DNA of 64,000 bases from contig NC_046683.1 in the NCBI RefSeq assembly GCF_009870125.1, positions 52,467,869 to 52,531,868 on the forward strand, in the 5' to 3' direction. Under the pieces are notes generated by a model. The model was not told the DNA's origin and made no database searches. It was given only the letters and a program-made list of their open reading frames with translations. Shown here one piece after another: positions 49,699-60,588 of this stretch. This DNA is from Drosophila pseudoobscura (taxonomy: Eukaryota; Arthropoda; Insecta; Diptera; Drosophilidae). Numbering within the stretch: the stretch's first letter is position 1; every line of letters starts with the position of its first letter. The position numbers and the translations under genes were made by a program.

Positions 49699-50852
49699 TG
49701 GAGCACAACTGATGATATCTGGAAGCTAATGAATAGAACTGAATAGCCTGGGATAATGTGAATCTCTATAGCCCCCCCTGCACATAAATCGGCAGATAGA
49801 TATATATATATATATACCTATATATAAATACATATGTATATTTTAATTATTTACTATCGAAAATTGGAGGAGACCGGGTTGATAGCATGTATGTTTGTAT
49901 GTACTACCTATAGGGCCATGAATATTCCACCTCTCTATAAATTATTAAATAAATTATCCATTCAAACTGCTGCAGATTGGGCTACACAATGGTTTATCGT
50001 TCTCTTTTATTGAACTTAATTATTTATTAGCCATTTTGCCGATGGATATCTATGCTAATAATGCAGATATTAAAATTGATTTTCCAAAATTCATAATTCA
50101 TTATTCGAAATTCATAATTCGATATAGAACAGTCCTTGAAGAAAGGGGCAACGGACTATTTAAGAGCCATTGCTTGTCCAAAATTCAATATAATTATTTC
50201 CTATGCAGGTTTATACCGACTCCTTTTACTTTCTGAGCTTTAGAGTAGGCATCTTCTGATCCGCAGAATTCCAGAATCATGGAATCATGGGTGATTCTTT
50301 TCCACACATAGGATTTATACTCATTTTGCACATTAAAACAAACGAATATCTTTCAATACTATCCGGAAACTTCAATAAGAGGAGGATAGGAATGAAATAA
50401 CCACAGAATATCAGAAAACTTAGCATTCTACGGCGCTGGATGGCTTTTCAGGTAAATAATAAATATTAATAATAGAATATAATAAAAGAGAAATAATAAA
50501 GATAGAAAATTGAACGACATACACCACCATACTCGTATACGAGTTTCAGTTTTTCGAAATTTTCAGTATCTTCTATAGAATCCACAGAAACCTTTGCTTT
50601 AGGTGTGATCCTATGTATGACTCCTCTATAACTTCCCCACACTTTTCATGAATGTATTGTGGTAAGGCCCAAAGCGGGATATATATTCTATCTATATTTC
50701 TCGATCGTTTATAATAGTTAACATGCAACAAGCCATATATTAAACATTATTCGTACTCTCAATATTCGAATAGGTATGTGCACAAGGCACATGGAGAAAC
50801 AGGGTCGGGTTGGGTGTGTGTTCGGTGCTGGATCGGTAGTCCTGGGGGGTCT
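49699..50852. other. Convergent spacer between Ilp3 and Ilp2
   Basis: AT-rich DNA that holds the 3' UTRs of Ilp3 (+) and Ilp2 (-). A TA-rich microsatellite lies at 49796-49840. Small open frames (for example 50036-50236) lack signal peptide, splice sites or similarity. Nothing else seen. Confidence 0.55.
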
Positions 50853-51350
50853 TTAGTAATTGGGGATGGAGCAGTACTCCGTTAGAACGGATATGTCACA
50901 AGGCTTGCGGCAGCATCTATCGGCGATGCCCTGGCGGGTGCGACGGCGCACGGCGGCCAGGGAGCTTAGAGCCTCCTCTCCGCCGTAAAATCGGCCACCG
51001 AAGAGCGGATAGGGCAGTACATCAGAGGCTGTGCCCTCCTTGTCCTCCACGTACTGGATGGGATCGAGCGGATCCAGCTCGGTGGCGGCGGCTACAAGGA
51101 ATCAGAATTGTGTTTTAGGGAAGAGAGAAGCGCCGAGCCGCCGCTTAGTGCTGCACTTACGCATGCCTCGCTTGTGGGGCAGGACACTGTTGAACTCCTT
51201 GCACACCAGGGACAGCATCTCGTTCAGCTTGTAGCTGCACAGGACATGGTTGCTCTGGTCCCGCATGTACATGCTGCTGTCCGCGACGCCACACGACAGG
51301 GTCACAGCCAGGAGCACCAGGACCAGGGATACCGACACAATCTTGCTCAT
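50853..51350 (-). CDS. Ilp2: Insulin-like peptide 2
   Basis: Minus strand, two coding exons, 51350-51161 and 51091-50853 (142 aa). The signal peptide (VSLVLVLLAVTLSCGVAD) is followed by the B chain CSYKLNEMLSLVCKEFNSVL and PHKRGM, with the phase-1 intron there. The C peptide begins PAATELDPLDPIQYVED, matching the DLDALNPLQF region of D. melanogaster Ilp2, and ends VRRRTRQ. The A chain is GIADRCCRKPCDISVLTEYC. Ilp2 is the main brain insulin-like peptide controlling growth and carbohydrate metabolism in flies. A TATA box at 51499-51506 gives a 5' UTR of about 120 bases. Confidence 0.94.
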
Positions 51351-51498
51351 GGTTATGGCTGGGAGTGGTAGTGGGTTGGATTTGCTTTGCGGATGCTTTG
51401 AGAACTGCCGGATTATGGTAGCTGTGCCTGTCTCCTGTTCTGGCCTCAATCGAGCTTGGCTAAGCCGTAACTGTTGCTGGCCCTCTGGCTGGAGCTGG

Positions 51499-51506
51499 CT
51501 TATATA
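51499..51506 (-). promoter_or_regulatory. TATA box of Ilp2
   Basis: TATATAAG on the minus strand, about 150 bases upstream of the Ilp2 ATG and only 36 bases below the stop codon of the candidate peptide gene next to it. Confidence 0.6.
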
Positions 51507-51541
51507 CACATCTCGAATTGGGTCTGGGTCTGGGTTAGGGT

Positions 51542-52030
51542 CTAGGTCCGTGAAGTGAAAGCATATTCATATCCACATGGAGTGTCATTTTGTGTTAGGG
51601 ACAAGTCGAGTGCATTTGGGGGCTGGGGCTGCGTCTGGGGCTGTGGCTCTGGCTCTGGCTGTGGCTGTGGCTGGGGCCACCACTTGCCACTTCGCTTGCT
51701 TAACTCGTTCAATGTCACCGCTGACTTATGCAAATGCTTATTGGGACATTTGTGGGCGTATGAAAAGGTGTGGTGTGGGGCTCCTGTCAGCCAATTAAAC
51801 AATTTATGTATAAACAGCGGGGCCGTGCTAAGCCTTTTGCCCTGCATTTATGAATACCAAATGAGGGAAACCCACCACCCACCACACGCCACCCCTCAAA
51901 GCCCCAACACCAATCCCCTTGTCCTTCTTCAGGACGAGTACTTACCGATGCGAGCCTGGCCCACTGGCAGCCAGGAGAGGCTGAGGCTGAGGCAAAAGCA
52001 GGCCAGGAGCAGGCTCAACTTAGTCATCAT
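51542..52030 (-). CDS. Candidate unrecognised small secreted peptide gene
   Basis: Minus strand, two candidate exons, 52030-51946 and 51783-51542, 162-base intron, 108 aa. The first exon gives a strong signal peptide (MTKLSLLLACFCLSLSLSWL, cleavage probably near GQA/RI) preceded by a good context (CAAAATGATG), and ends at a perfect GTAAGT donor in phase 1. The second is entered at CTGACAG in phase and encodes HHTFSYAHKCPNK, a KR dibasic site and a Gln-Pro/Glu-Pro repeat, ending EYAFTSRT. There are only two cysteines in the mature part, so it is not an insulin. The first exon is convincing. The second is weaker, because CAGCCA repeats stay open by chance and no polyadenylation signal is seen before the Ilp2 TATA box. 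The true second exon may lie elsewhere. Confidence 0.35.
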
Positions 52031-52147
52031 TTTGGCTACGAAATATTGCTCCTTCTTGTGGGAACTTTTCCTTCTCCTCTTCCTTTGCCGGTTCCTGCTA
52101 CTGTTTCAATGCTGTTTCTTGGACAAATTCTTTTTGCACAGTCTACT

Positions 52148-52153
52148 TTTATT
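52148..52153 (-). terminator. Polyadenylation signal for Ilp1
   Basis: AATAAA on the minus strand, about 150 bases below the Ilp1 stop codon. Confidence 0.5.
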
Positions 52154-52300
52154 CATTAGTCAAAGTTTTCGCTGCATAAATAGGTGATTACGAATCGGAT
52201 TATGAATGTATTTACGAATATATGTATGGGTGTATATGTATGTATGTATGTATGTCTGTATGGGGTAGTGTGTCTTGGCGTTGATTGTGTGGATGGTGCT

Positions 52301-52738
52301 TTATTTGGGGAGGCAGTAGGAGGCCAGCTCCTCGTAGCGGCAAGAGTACACACAGCACTCGTCGTAGATGCCACCCGATGACCGCTGTCTCCTATGTCGC
52401 CGCGTCTTGATGAGCACCTCTGCCCCATAGAGGCTGGTGAGCAGGGGGCTCAACGCATACTCGGGTACCTCATCATCTTGGGCATCCACTGTGGAACTCT
52501 TTTTCTGCGGCAGCGTGTTGTAGCCGTGGGCACAGACCACGTCCATGGCGTCGGACAGGGCCTGGCCACACAGCTTGTGGCTACCCTGCTGCAGCTGATG
52601 GACATGGCCCTGGACGACGGCCAGGAAGATCAGCATGACGAGCGGCCAGTGCCGCCTGGAGACCTGTACTGCCGTTATTGCACTTGTGTCCTTGCCCAAC
52701 ATCCTGTGGCTGAGTCTGTTTTGGCTGTTTGAAGGCAT
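52301..52738 (-). CDS. Ilp1: Insulin-like peptide 1
   Basis: Single coding exon on the minus strand, 145 aa from the ATG at 52738 or 133 aa from the ATG at 52702. A hydrophobic signal segment (WPLVMLIFLAVVQG) precedes the B chain (HKLCGQALSDAMDVVCAHGY), which ends with the basic pair in PQKKSS. The C peptide contains YALSPLLTSLYGAEVLIK as in D. melanogaster Ilp1 and ends RRHRRQR. The A chain starts GGIYDECCVYSCRYEELASYC. The TATA box at 52748-52755 lies so close that transcription should begin below 52738, so the second ATG is the more likely start. Unlike the other four Ilps here it has no intron after the B chain. In D. melanogaster Ilp1 is expressed in brain insulin-producing cells during pupal and diapause stages. 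Confidence 0.92.
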   Translation of the reverse strand: MPSNSQNRLSHRMLGKDTSAITAVQVSRRHWPLVMLIFLAVVQGHVHQLQQGSHKLCGQALSDAMDVVCAHGYNTLPQKKSSTVDAQDDEVPEYALSPLLTSLYGAEVLIKTRRHRRQRSSGGIYDECCVYSCRYEELASYCLPK

Positions 52739-52747
52739 TGCAACAGC

Positions 52748-52755
52748 TATTTATA
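52748..52755 (-). promoter_or_regulatory. TATA box of Ilp1
   Basis: TATAAATA on the minus strand. Its 5' end is 17 bases from the first ATG (52738), whereas TATA boxes normally sit about 30 bases upstream of the transcription start. The predicted start near 52725 therefore favours translation from 52702. Confidence 0.6.
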
Positions 52756-53234
52756 CGCCGAAATCTGCCTCAAATCTTACGGCAGTTCAATGCACTTTTG
52801 GGGCACTTGAACAACCAGTCCCCGTTCTGTATCCTGCCTCAAACCCTCTTGAAAACAACTCAAACCCTCTGTTTTCACACGTTAGTTTCCACTTAAGAGG
52901 CTGTGACTGCTGTCGCCGGCGATTACTGTTTCCCCACAGTGTGGCAGCCTCATTAGCATTTAGCTAGTGGGCGCCCCTGCTCCCTGCCCAGGTGGAAAGT
53001 ATGCTTCACTAAGTTGAAGTGTGAGGCAGGCAGGCAAGCAGGCAGGCAGACCGAGGCGCTACAGTGTGCGAAACTGCTTCGATCTGGTGGGCTGGCCACA
53101 TCGCAACAGTTGGTTGCCAGCGTTGCCGCAATCGGTTGCACACTCGAGACTCGAGACGACACTGCCCACACACTTCACGTGGAGAGAGGAAAACAGTACA
53201 AAATAATCGTGAAATAACTTCAAAATATATAAAA
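52756..53234 (+). other. Divergent promoter region Ilp1 / Zasp67
   Basis: A spacer with GGCAGGCA repeats at 53025-53050 and the Zasp67 5' leader at its right end. Zasp67 reads to the right and Ilp1 to the left, so both promoters lie in about 480 bases. No coding exon seen. Confidence 0.5.
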
Positions 53235-56200
53235 ATGGTGCTCGATATCAAGATGTGCCGCTTTGACAATGTGCCCTGGGGCTTTCGGCTGGTGGGCGGC
53301 GCGGACTACGATTACCCCCTAACGGTTGTTAAGGTTAGGCCCGACCATCGCTCTCCGGACGGACGGATCGGATCGGAATCCCTGTCTCCGCCTCCGTCTC
53401 CGTCTCCTCTCACCTGTTACCCCACCCGCACACCTGTGGGGTGGCGCCTGTGTTTGTCACATTTGTTTACGGCTTGGAAATATCTCGCTTTTCGTCGGTC
53501 GCATTGCTTTTCAAATTAATTTAGCCTTTTTCGATATTTTTTTTTAGTTCAATTACGTAACGATGTGCGTTTTCGCGTTTTTTTGTGTGTGTGTGCATTT
53601 GCCAAATTGGCAAATTAGTTAATTAAAGTAATTCCTAGCAGAAACGCTCTTTTGTTTATCTAATCGACAGACAGACAGCCGGAAAGGGCCGTCCGTGCCG
53701 TGCATTTGCCTGCTAATGAGCCACATAATAGCGTCCGGGACATAAACTTATTCAAATTTTAATTGTGTGTTTTAGTTGCAGTCGCAGTGGCACTGTCAGT
53801 GGCAGTGGCAGTTGCCGTTGCAGTTGCAGTTGCAGTTGCGGAGATTCAGTGTCTGTTTCAGTTTCGGATTCTGTTCTGTTTCGGTTACGGTTTGTTGGAT
53901 GTGCATACTCGTAAATTGCATTTTACATTTAGCATTTTCCCAATTTCGCATCGCATCGCATCCGATTTTGCAGTTACATTGTGTGTTGACAACAACAACA
54001 ACAATACAACAATTAAGTATCAGCGTAAATCCGCGACAAATGCAATTTTTAATTGGCAAACTGAAATGCACACACACACAGACAGAGAGAGAGAGAGGGA
54101 GAGAGAGACGGAGGGAGAGAGCACCCAAATTTGAGTATCAGTGCAAGTGCGAGGGCTGTTTGAGTGGAAGAATTAAAGGTCGCGGGCGCCCTTTTTTTTG
54201 CAGTCTCTCTCTCTCATCAACAGGCTCTCCGCGCTCTCCGTAGCTACGTGAATGAACCTGGGAAAGGTTTTATTTTATTTTAAAATAATTGGCATAATTG
54301 ATTGGCATAAAAAATCCAAGGATCGCCTACTCCACCGTTCTGTAATTTGGGATTCACTTTAATAGTTGTCCCTGCCACCTTCCCTCTTCTCTATTTAAAG
54401 AGATTATGATTTTCGTCACCTTATTTGAATACACCTTGGCATACGCATGTTTGCCTTGCGAATTTACCGCTTAAAATTCGCTTAAAAGCGCACTCTCAGG
54501 CCTTATCTTCAATCTGCATCTTACATATGTATGTATGTATTTCATTCTCTCTCTGTCCCCCCCTTTCACTTCAAGGTGTTCTTTAAATAGACGTAAGCCA
54601 GCACTCAATGCGGTTTGGGTCTCTGCATTTATGTACCTAGAAATTTACTACGCAATTGAAAAACGCAAAAGGAGACTTATAAACGTAAGCACTGCGAGGT
54701 CTTCTGTTGCGCTTTCCTTTCCTCTCCGCTCCCCTCCATCCCCTCGATTGCCTTGCACTCCTTGCATTGCTGGGTCCTCGAGGCAGCCTTGAATGTCGCA
54801 GCGGCAGAAGAAATACATACTATGTACACTGTACATACATTCATACATATGAACGCTTGTGAATGCTTGCAAACAACGGAATCAACACTCAAGACAAATA
54901 CTACTCGCACAATGCAATGGCGAAGGAGCAGCTTTATAAAAGAGCAACAGGGAAATGGTAAACATGTTTTGGATATTCAGCTGTTCGATATGTACTTTAA
55001 TATGTGTATTTACATATCGCTGTACGGTAGCTTCCAGTTTCTTTTCGAGCAGCCCTCGTCGCAGTGTCATACACAGTGCCCTTCTCTTCTTCCCGCTCTC
55101 TATACTCACTCACGATTAGGCATTGTTCCTGCTCCTCTTGCGTGAGTGTTCTGGGGGTCTGGGGGTTCGGGGTGCTCTGGGGTGCTCTGGGGGTCTGGGT
55201 CTTCTGCTCTTTGTTTTGCTGACATTTGGCGCGCGCTTTATTTTTATGCACTTAGCACGCGACGCTACACCCGACGACAGCTAATAGAAATCCCCCATTA
55301 TCGCATCTATTGTGCGAGTATCTCGACCCCTCGCACTTGTATCCGTGCTTCGTATCTGTGTGCATACATATCTAAAGCTGCATCTATCCCTCTGCGTATG
55401 TGTATGCTGTGTGATAGGTGACCGAGGGGAGTATTGCCGATGAGGCTGGACTGCGGGTGGAGGACATCATTGTGCGCATCAATGACACCGCTGCCATGCC
55501 CCTAACCCATGACGAGGCCCACCGCCTCATAATGAACAGTGGCAGCGTCTTCTACTTTGGCGTCTACCGGTGAGAGCATCCTCTTTGGGGACCATAACCA
55601 TTTATCAAAACTCTTTTTGGGGGATATTCCTTCTTCTCGTTCTTGCAGCGAGCTCGAGGAGGATGTGTACGAGTGCCCCAAGCGGTTTCCCACCAGCGAG
55701 AGTTCGTTGACCAAGTCCCCCACTCCTACACCGCCGCTGTCACTGTCTCCGACTCCGTCGCTGCTCCGGCTGGCGGAAGCCGCAAATGCTCGCACTCCGG
55801 AACTCTGGTCGGAGCCCGTTCCCCCTGTGGCGGAGGAACGTCGCCAAGCCATGTCGGAAGTGCATTCGGAAGACAATCGCGAGGATGGAGGAGCCCGTGC
55901 CGGAGCCGGAGCTGGAGCCGGAGCCGGAGCCCTGCCAGAAGAAGCTCCCAACGACGGGCGGCTGTATTTGCCCGAATTACCCGATCGTCCGTGTTCGGCG
56001 CTGTCAGAGCGGGCGGAAATTAAGCTGGTGGAGGAGGAAATTGCCGCCGTGCTGTCCGGCGAGACGGAGGTGCTCAAGGAGCACAGTGTCCTGGGGTGCG
56101 TTCCATAACACATAACACCAATCCCCACTACGTGGAGTGGCTGTGACGAGTGGGCTAGGAGTGCTTTAACCAGTGCTTTCTATATGATAGCGTCAATTTC

Positions 56201-59200
56201 TACAGGCTCTTCCCCAAGCCGGGCGTCTGCATGGCCAGCGATGTGCTCCGTTCCCTCAACGAGGAGGTGACCAAGACGAAACTGGAGAAGGACAAGGAGA
56301 ACCGCAAGTGGTCCACCTTCCTGCAGCGGCCCGACCGTCCAGTGCCCAAGAGCAAGCAGCAGCTGGAGGCCGAGCGTCGGGCGGCCAATGCCTACAAGGT
56401 GACAATTGTCAAGTCCGCGCCCCGCGGCACCTCTCCCATGGTGAGTGTGTGCATCCTCCCATGGATGTCTGACTCTGTGTCTGTCTCTGTGGCTGTGTGT
56501 GTGGATCAGAGGTTAATTTTCTTCATGTGACAGCCGGAAACTAAGCCGGCGCCAAAGGAAGCGACGCCGCCAGAGCCAGAGCCAGTCAAGGAGGAGGAGC
56601 CGCCCAAAGACGAGGAGAAGCAGAAGGAGGAGGAGGAGGAGCCACTGCCCACCGACAGCGAAGTGCCGAATTTGGAACAGTTGCCGGGTAGTGACCCGCA
56701 GGAGCAGGGGGAGGAGCAGCAGGAGAAGGCCGATGCCCCAAAGGAGGTTTCCGACGGCCTAACCGAGGCGGAAGCACCGCCTGTGGCTAGCGATGAGTCC
56801 ACTGAGCCGGGCTCCCCGTCTGGCGGTGGTGGTGCTGCTGCTGCAGCTGAAACTGAAACACCTGCATCCCCTGCATCTCCGCCTGCCCCTGTCCCAGTCA
56901 CACCACCCAAAACCGAGGAGGAACAAGCCCTGGAGCGGCAGCTGGCCGATGTGCAGAAGCAGTTAGCCGCACTCTCCACTTTGCCCTCGACCATACAGTC
57001 AACGCTGGACGCGGTGACCAAGCAGTTGGCCGACCTGCTGCCCACATTCAAGCTCCAGCAGCAGCCGCAGTCCATGCCACAAATCGATGAAGGCCTGGGC
57101 GAGGAGGGAGAGGCCGACGGGGATGGGAAGCCCGGATCCCAAACGGCCGCAGGCGAAATGGAGGATGCAGGTGCAAAAAACTATGGCCCCGGTCGACAGT
57201 AATTAAATTTTTCTAATGGCGCACTTTGCGTATATCCTATCCTTTCTCCCTTCGGTTAAACCCGTAACCCGCATCCCGCGTCCTGGATGCTGGCTGCTGG
57301 ATACTGGATACTACTGCTGGACTCTGAATCTCTTGCACCACCGTAGGCAAAGCCGTATCCATATCTGGGGCCGACAAGCCACTGGGGCCATGTGAAAATA
57401 ATGAGGATAGATGCGATGCCAATGACCTGGAAGTGGCGGAAATTTCGCGCTCAACTGACGACAATCGCCAGGCGGACCAGAAGGCCGGAAAAACTCATGA
57501 ACGAGAGCGGGAACGAGAACGGGAACGGGAACAGGAACAGGAGCTCAGCGAGGAGCAGAGCTTCAAGAAGCAGAAGGTGAGTGCCTGGTATGGGCTGTGG
57601 GCTGTGGGCGGTGGGCGTTGGGCGGTGGGTGAACAACGGACGCAAGGACATGGCCTTGGAGCTATGGAGAAGAAGTTAATGTAATTAGTCTGTCATGAGT
57701 GCTGGAGTCCGGCTTCCGAGTCCGAGTCCGAGCAACCTTTAATAACATTAGTGTCCCCCGGTCTGGTCTGATCTGTCCGTTGCGCTGCTCTACCTGGGAT
57801 TCAGATTCCTCCACAGGCAGCCCTTAGCTGTTGTGGGAGATGTGGTAGATGCGGTAGATGCGGTAGATGCGGTAGATACGGTAGATACGGGATAGTATAT
57901 CATTGTTTGCTTAATGGAAATGCTAGGGAAATGTGTATTCAAGCTGGAGATGCAAGAAGGGAAACGTATGCAAACGGGAGCTTCATTACTTTAGATTGTA
58001 AGTCTAGGAGGAATTAGTAATCGAATAAGAAGAACCGAGAAGTAAGAAGTGTGTAAAGTAATAGAAAAGGATTCTGAAAAAACTCGCAGGATAATAATAG
58101 AAAGCACTTGAATTTTGGGAGCTGCATTTATGACCACAGGAACACCTTCATAGGTCTCGTGGCCTCTCGGTACCATAAAACAAAGAGTCCAGTGTTCTGT
58201 TTTTAGGTATCCCCGCATTCGGTATACTTCCGAAGTTATCCTTAACCTGAGGAGATGCTTTAACCTGTCCAGCTGCAGACAGCTGGAGTTTCTCTTGGTT
58301 TCTATTTCCTTTTTCACAAAAAAAAAAACAAAAAAAGAACCCCCCACCCGCAACCACCTCCGCGTGCCACAAATTAACTAAAATGCCATTTGGTTTTTGT
58401 CTTTTTCTACTTGCAGCATAATGTGCGCTTCCAAACGTAGTTAGTTAGCTTTAATTGAGTTTAAATTTTGATAAATTGCCCGGCAGCAAGTTTTATTTGT
58501 GCCCAAGATTGTTCTCTAGTTGAATAAACTCGCCCTCGGGGCGCCACCCATTGGCAGTTGCTCTACCATTTCCCCACTCCACTCCGCTCCACTCCACCCC
58601 CAGTCGCAGTGGCAGTGGCAGTGGCAGGAGAAAAATGCAGAAACCAAAAGACAATTAGTAGGCACCAAGTGGAAACCACTTCAACTTTGTTTTCTCTCTA
58701 CCCCTTTCTCTTTTCTCTTCTCTCTACTTTCTCCTTCCCCTCTGCAAATTCTCTTTTCCATGCTCCATCACTCGTATTCGTGTATGGGTGTATGCTTCCC
58801 CCCACCTCCCCCCTGGCTCTCCTCGCTCTATGGCTCTATGGCTCTACGGCTCTTTGGCGCTATGTTGTGTGTGCTATTGCGATTGTGGGCGATGACATGG
58901 TCATGGCCAGAAACACGATGTCATTGAGGAGCTCGAGGAGCATTTGGTGCGCAAAAACAATCCCAGGCGGTCAAAGCGGGCCTTTGGGCCCCTGGTCCCA
59001 TCATCGGAGCGACCACTGGTGCTGCCCGGCGGACGGCGCTGGTATCGGCCCAAGGATGCCTACAACGATGAATTCATAGCCGAGACACTGAGCGCCCAGG
59101 CGGAACTCATCACGGGCAGCACTCTCGGGTGGGTACAAGAGTCCTGAGTTCTCCTTCACTCTCCATCACACTCCAGTCCCTCCCATACCAGAAGCCGGAT

Positions 59201-59218
59201 TATTTGACCAGGCTTTCC

Positions 59219-59250
<32 letters not shown>

Positions 59251-60588
59251 TACAGGCGCACACAGGCTCACACAAAAACAGACATAGACATACGTAGACA
59301 TGGCATAACCAGGCCAAAAGCTCATCTCTGGCACTCATCTTCTTCACTTTTTCCATGGCTCATACTCGCTCCACATCGCCCATCGTCCATCGTCCATTGC
59401 ACGAATGCACCATAAATTTGCGCATTAGCAGCTGTCCCTACGAGAGCCCTCTGCTGGGCTACGACTCCAGGTACTGGGTCCCCCAATCACTAGAGCCCTT
59501 AGATGCACTTTCATTACCATTATCGTTGGAATTATCATTACCATATCCCATGCCCATGCCCATGCCCAAGCCCATGTCCATGTCCATTCGCCATTCTCCT
59601 GCGCCATTCTCCATTTTCCATCTCAATCTCCTCATCACCCCTTCTCATGCTGATTCCCATTGTGGGAACCGTCTGTCATATGGCCTGAAGTTGATTTGAC
59701 TTTTCCTCCTTTGAGTTTCGTTTTTGGGATGCTTTCTTTATGCATGCTGCACTTTTGCCTTATGGCCTTCTCTCTCTCTCTCTCTCTCACTCTCTCCTTT
59801 CACTTTGTCTTTGTCTTTGTCATTGTTACTGTAGCCGTCTCTGTCTCTGTCTCTGTATGTATCTCTCTCTCTCTTTCGGTTCTCATTGTAGATTGCATTT
59901 TGGAATCGTTTGTTCAATGGCGAGCATATAACACGCCAGCGCTTCAGGTAAGTTTTCCGCTGCGTTGCGGGAATCCTTCCACGACTCTTTAATGAGGCTA
60001 ACAACTTCTCCATTCCACCGGTATGCTGTATGCTGTATGCTGTATGCTGTCTGTGCTCTGTGCTCTGTGTGTCTTTGCCCGCCCTTGTCTTGTTCTTAAC
60101 CATTTTTTGGGGGGGAAAACGATTCGCTCTTGGTCCTGGTCCATCCTGTGCTGCTGCTGCTGCTCTGCTGCTGCTGCGCTCACGTCCTCAGGGAGCTGCA
60201 GGGTCTCAGCCTGACCATGCAAAAGTAAGTTGTCACATTGGAAGTTTTCTTATGTTCTTTAACTCTGGTTCTGGTTCATTGCATGCATGCGTGGCTCCAC
60301 TGGGAGCTGGAATGTCCCACTCGCCCCACTCGCCCCACTTGCCCCACTTGCCCCTCGCAACCCTCTGTTTAAACTGAATACCAATTTAATATTGGCTGTC
60401 GTCTCTTGGCCATTCGCAGGGTCAACTTCATGAAGTACCAGAAGCCGGAGCGCAAAATCGATCTGAATCGCAGCGAGGTGTACAAGTATCTCAATCCGCA
60501 TCTGGATCGGGCGCCCGTGCGTGGCATCGAAGTGCGTGCCCCTCTGGTGGCCGCCGAGTCCGACATACGCCAGTCACTGCAGTCATAG
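53235..60588 (+). CDS. Zasp67: PDZ-domain Z-disc protein Zasp67
   Basis: Clear exons: 53235-53333, 55418-55569, 55649-56095, 56206-56440, 56534-57170 and 57347-57576. The first two encode one PDZ domain (PWGFRLVGGADYDYPLTVVK, then VTEGSIADEAGLRVEDIIVR, to about residue 83), with the GFRL carboxylate-binding loop. A Pro/Ser/Thr linker, an Arg/Lys/Glu helix, a Glu/Pro-rich part and coiled LADVQKQLAALSTL follow. After 57576 there are two endings. One is short, exon 58417-58440 (HNVRFQT, stop). The other is long, via 58911-59128 or 59132 (HDVIEELEEHLVRKNNPRR), 59892-59947, 60192-60224 and 60420-60588 (LQGLSLTMQKVNFMKYQK). The joint between 59132 and 59892, possibly with an exon near 59421-59479, is unresolved. 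Zasp proteins bind alpha-actinin at muscle Z-discs; Zasp67 helps flight-muscle assembly. Confidence 0.82.
53334..55417 (+). other. First intron of Zasp67
   Basis: A 2.1 kb intron between the two exons of the PDZ domain. It contains GCAGTG/GCAGTT repeats at 53775-53840, a GA run at 54085-54120 and GGGGTCTGGG repeats near 55150-55200. No nested gene recognised. Confidence 0.6.
57840..57895 (+). repeat. Short tandem repeat with an 11-12 base unit
   Basis: Four to six copies of a TAGATGCGG/TAGATACGG-type unit in the Zasp67 intron after the exon ending at 57576. It looks like a young minisatellite and has no coding role. Confidence 0.6.
59220..59246 (+). repeat. CA microsatellite
   Basis: A run of about 12 CA units interrupted by CG, in a Zasp67 intron. 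Confidence 0.7.

Noticed and set aside
51555..52187. 210-codon plus-strand frame over the Ilp1-Ilp2 gap
   Set aside because: Its Gly-Cys and Leu-Phe runs come from simple repeats, and it is antisense to the candidate signal-peptide exon, which has a proper donor.
55502..56128. 208-codon minus-strand frame
   Set aside because: Antisense to Zasp67 exons; serine/alanine-rich content is explained by the complementary coding sequence.
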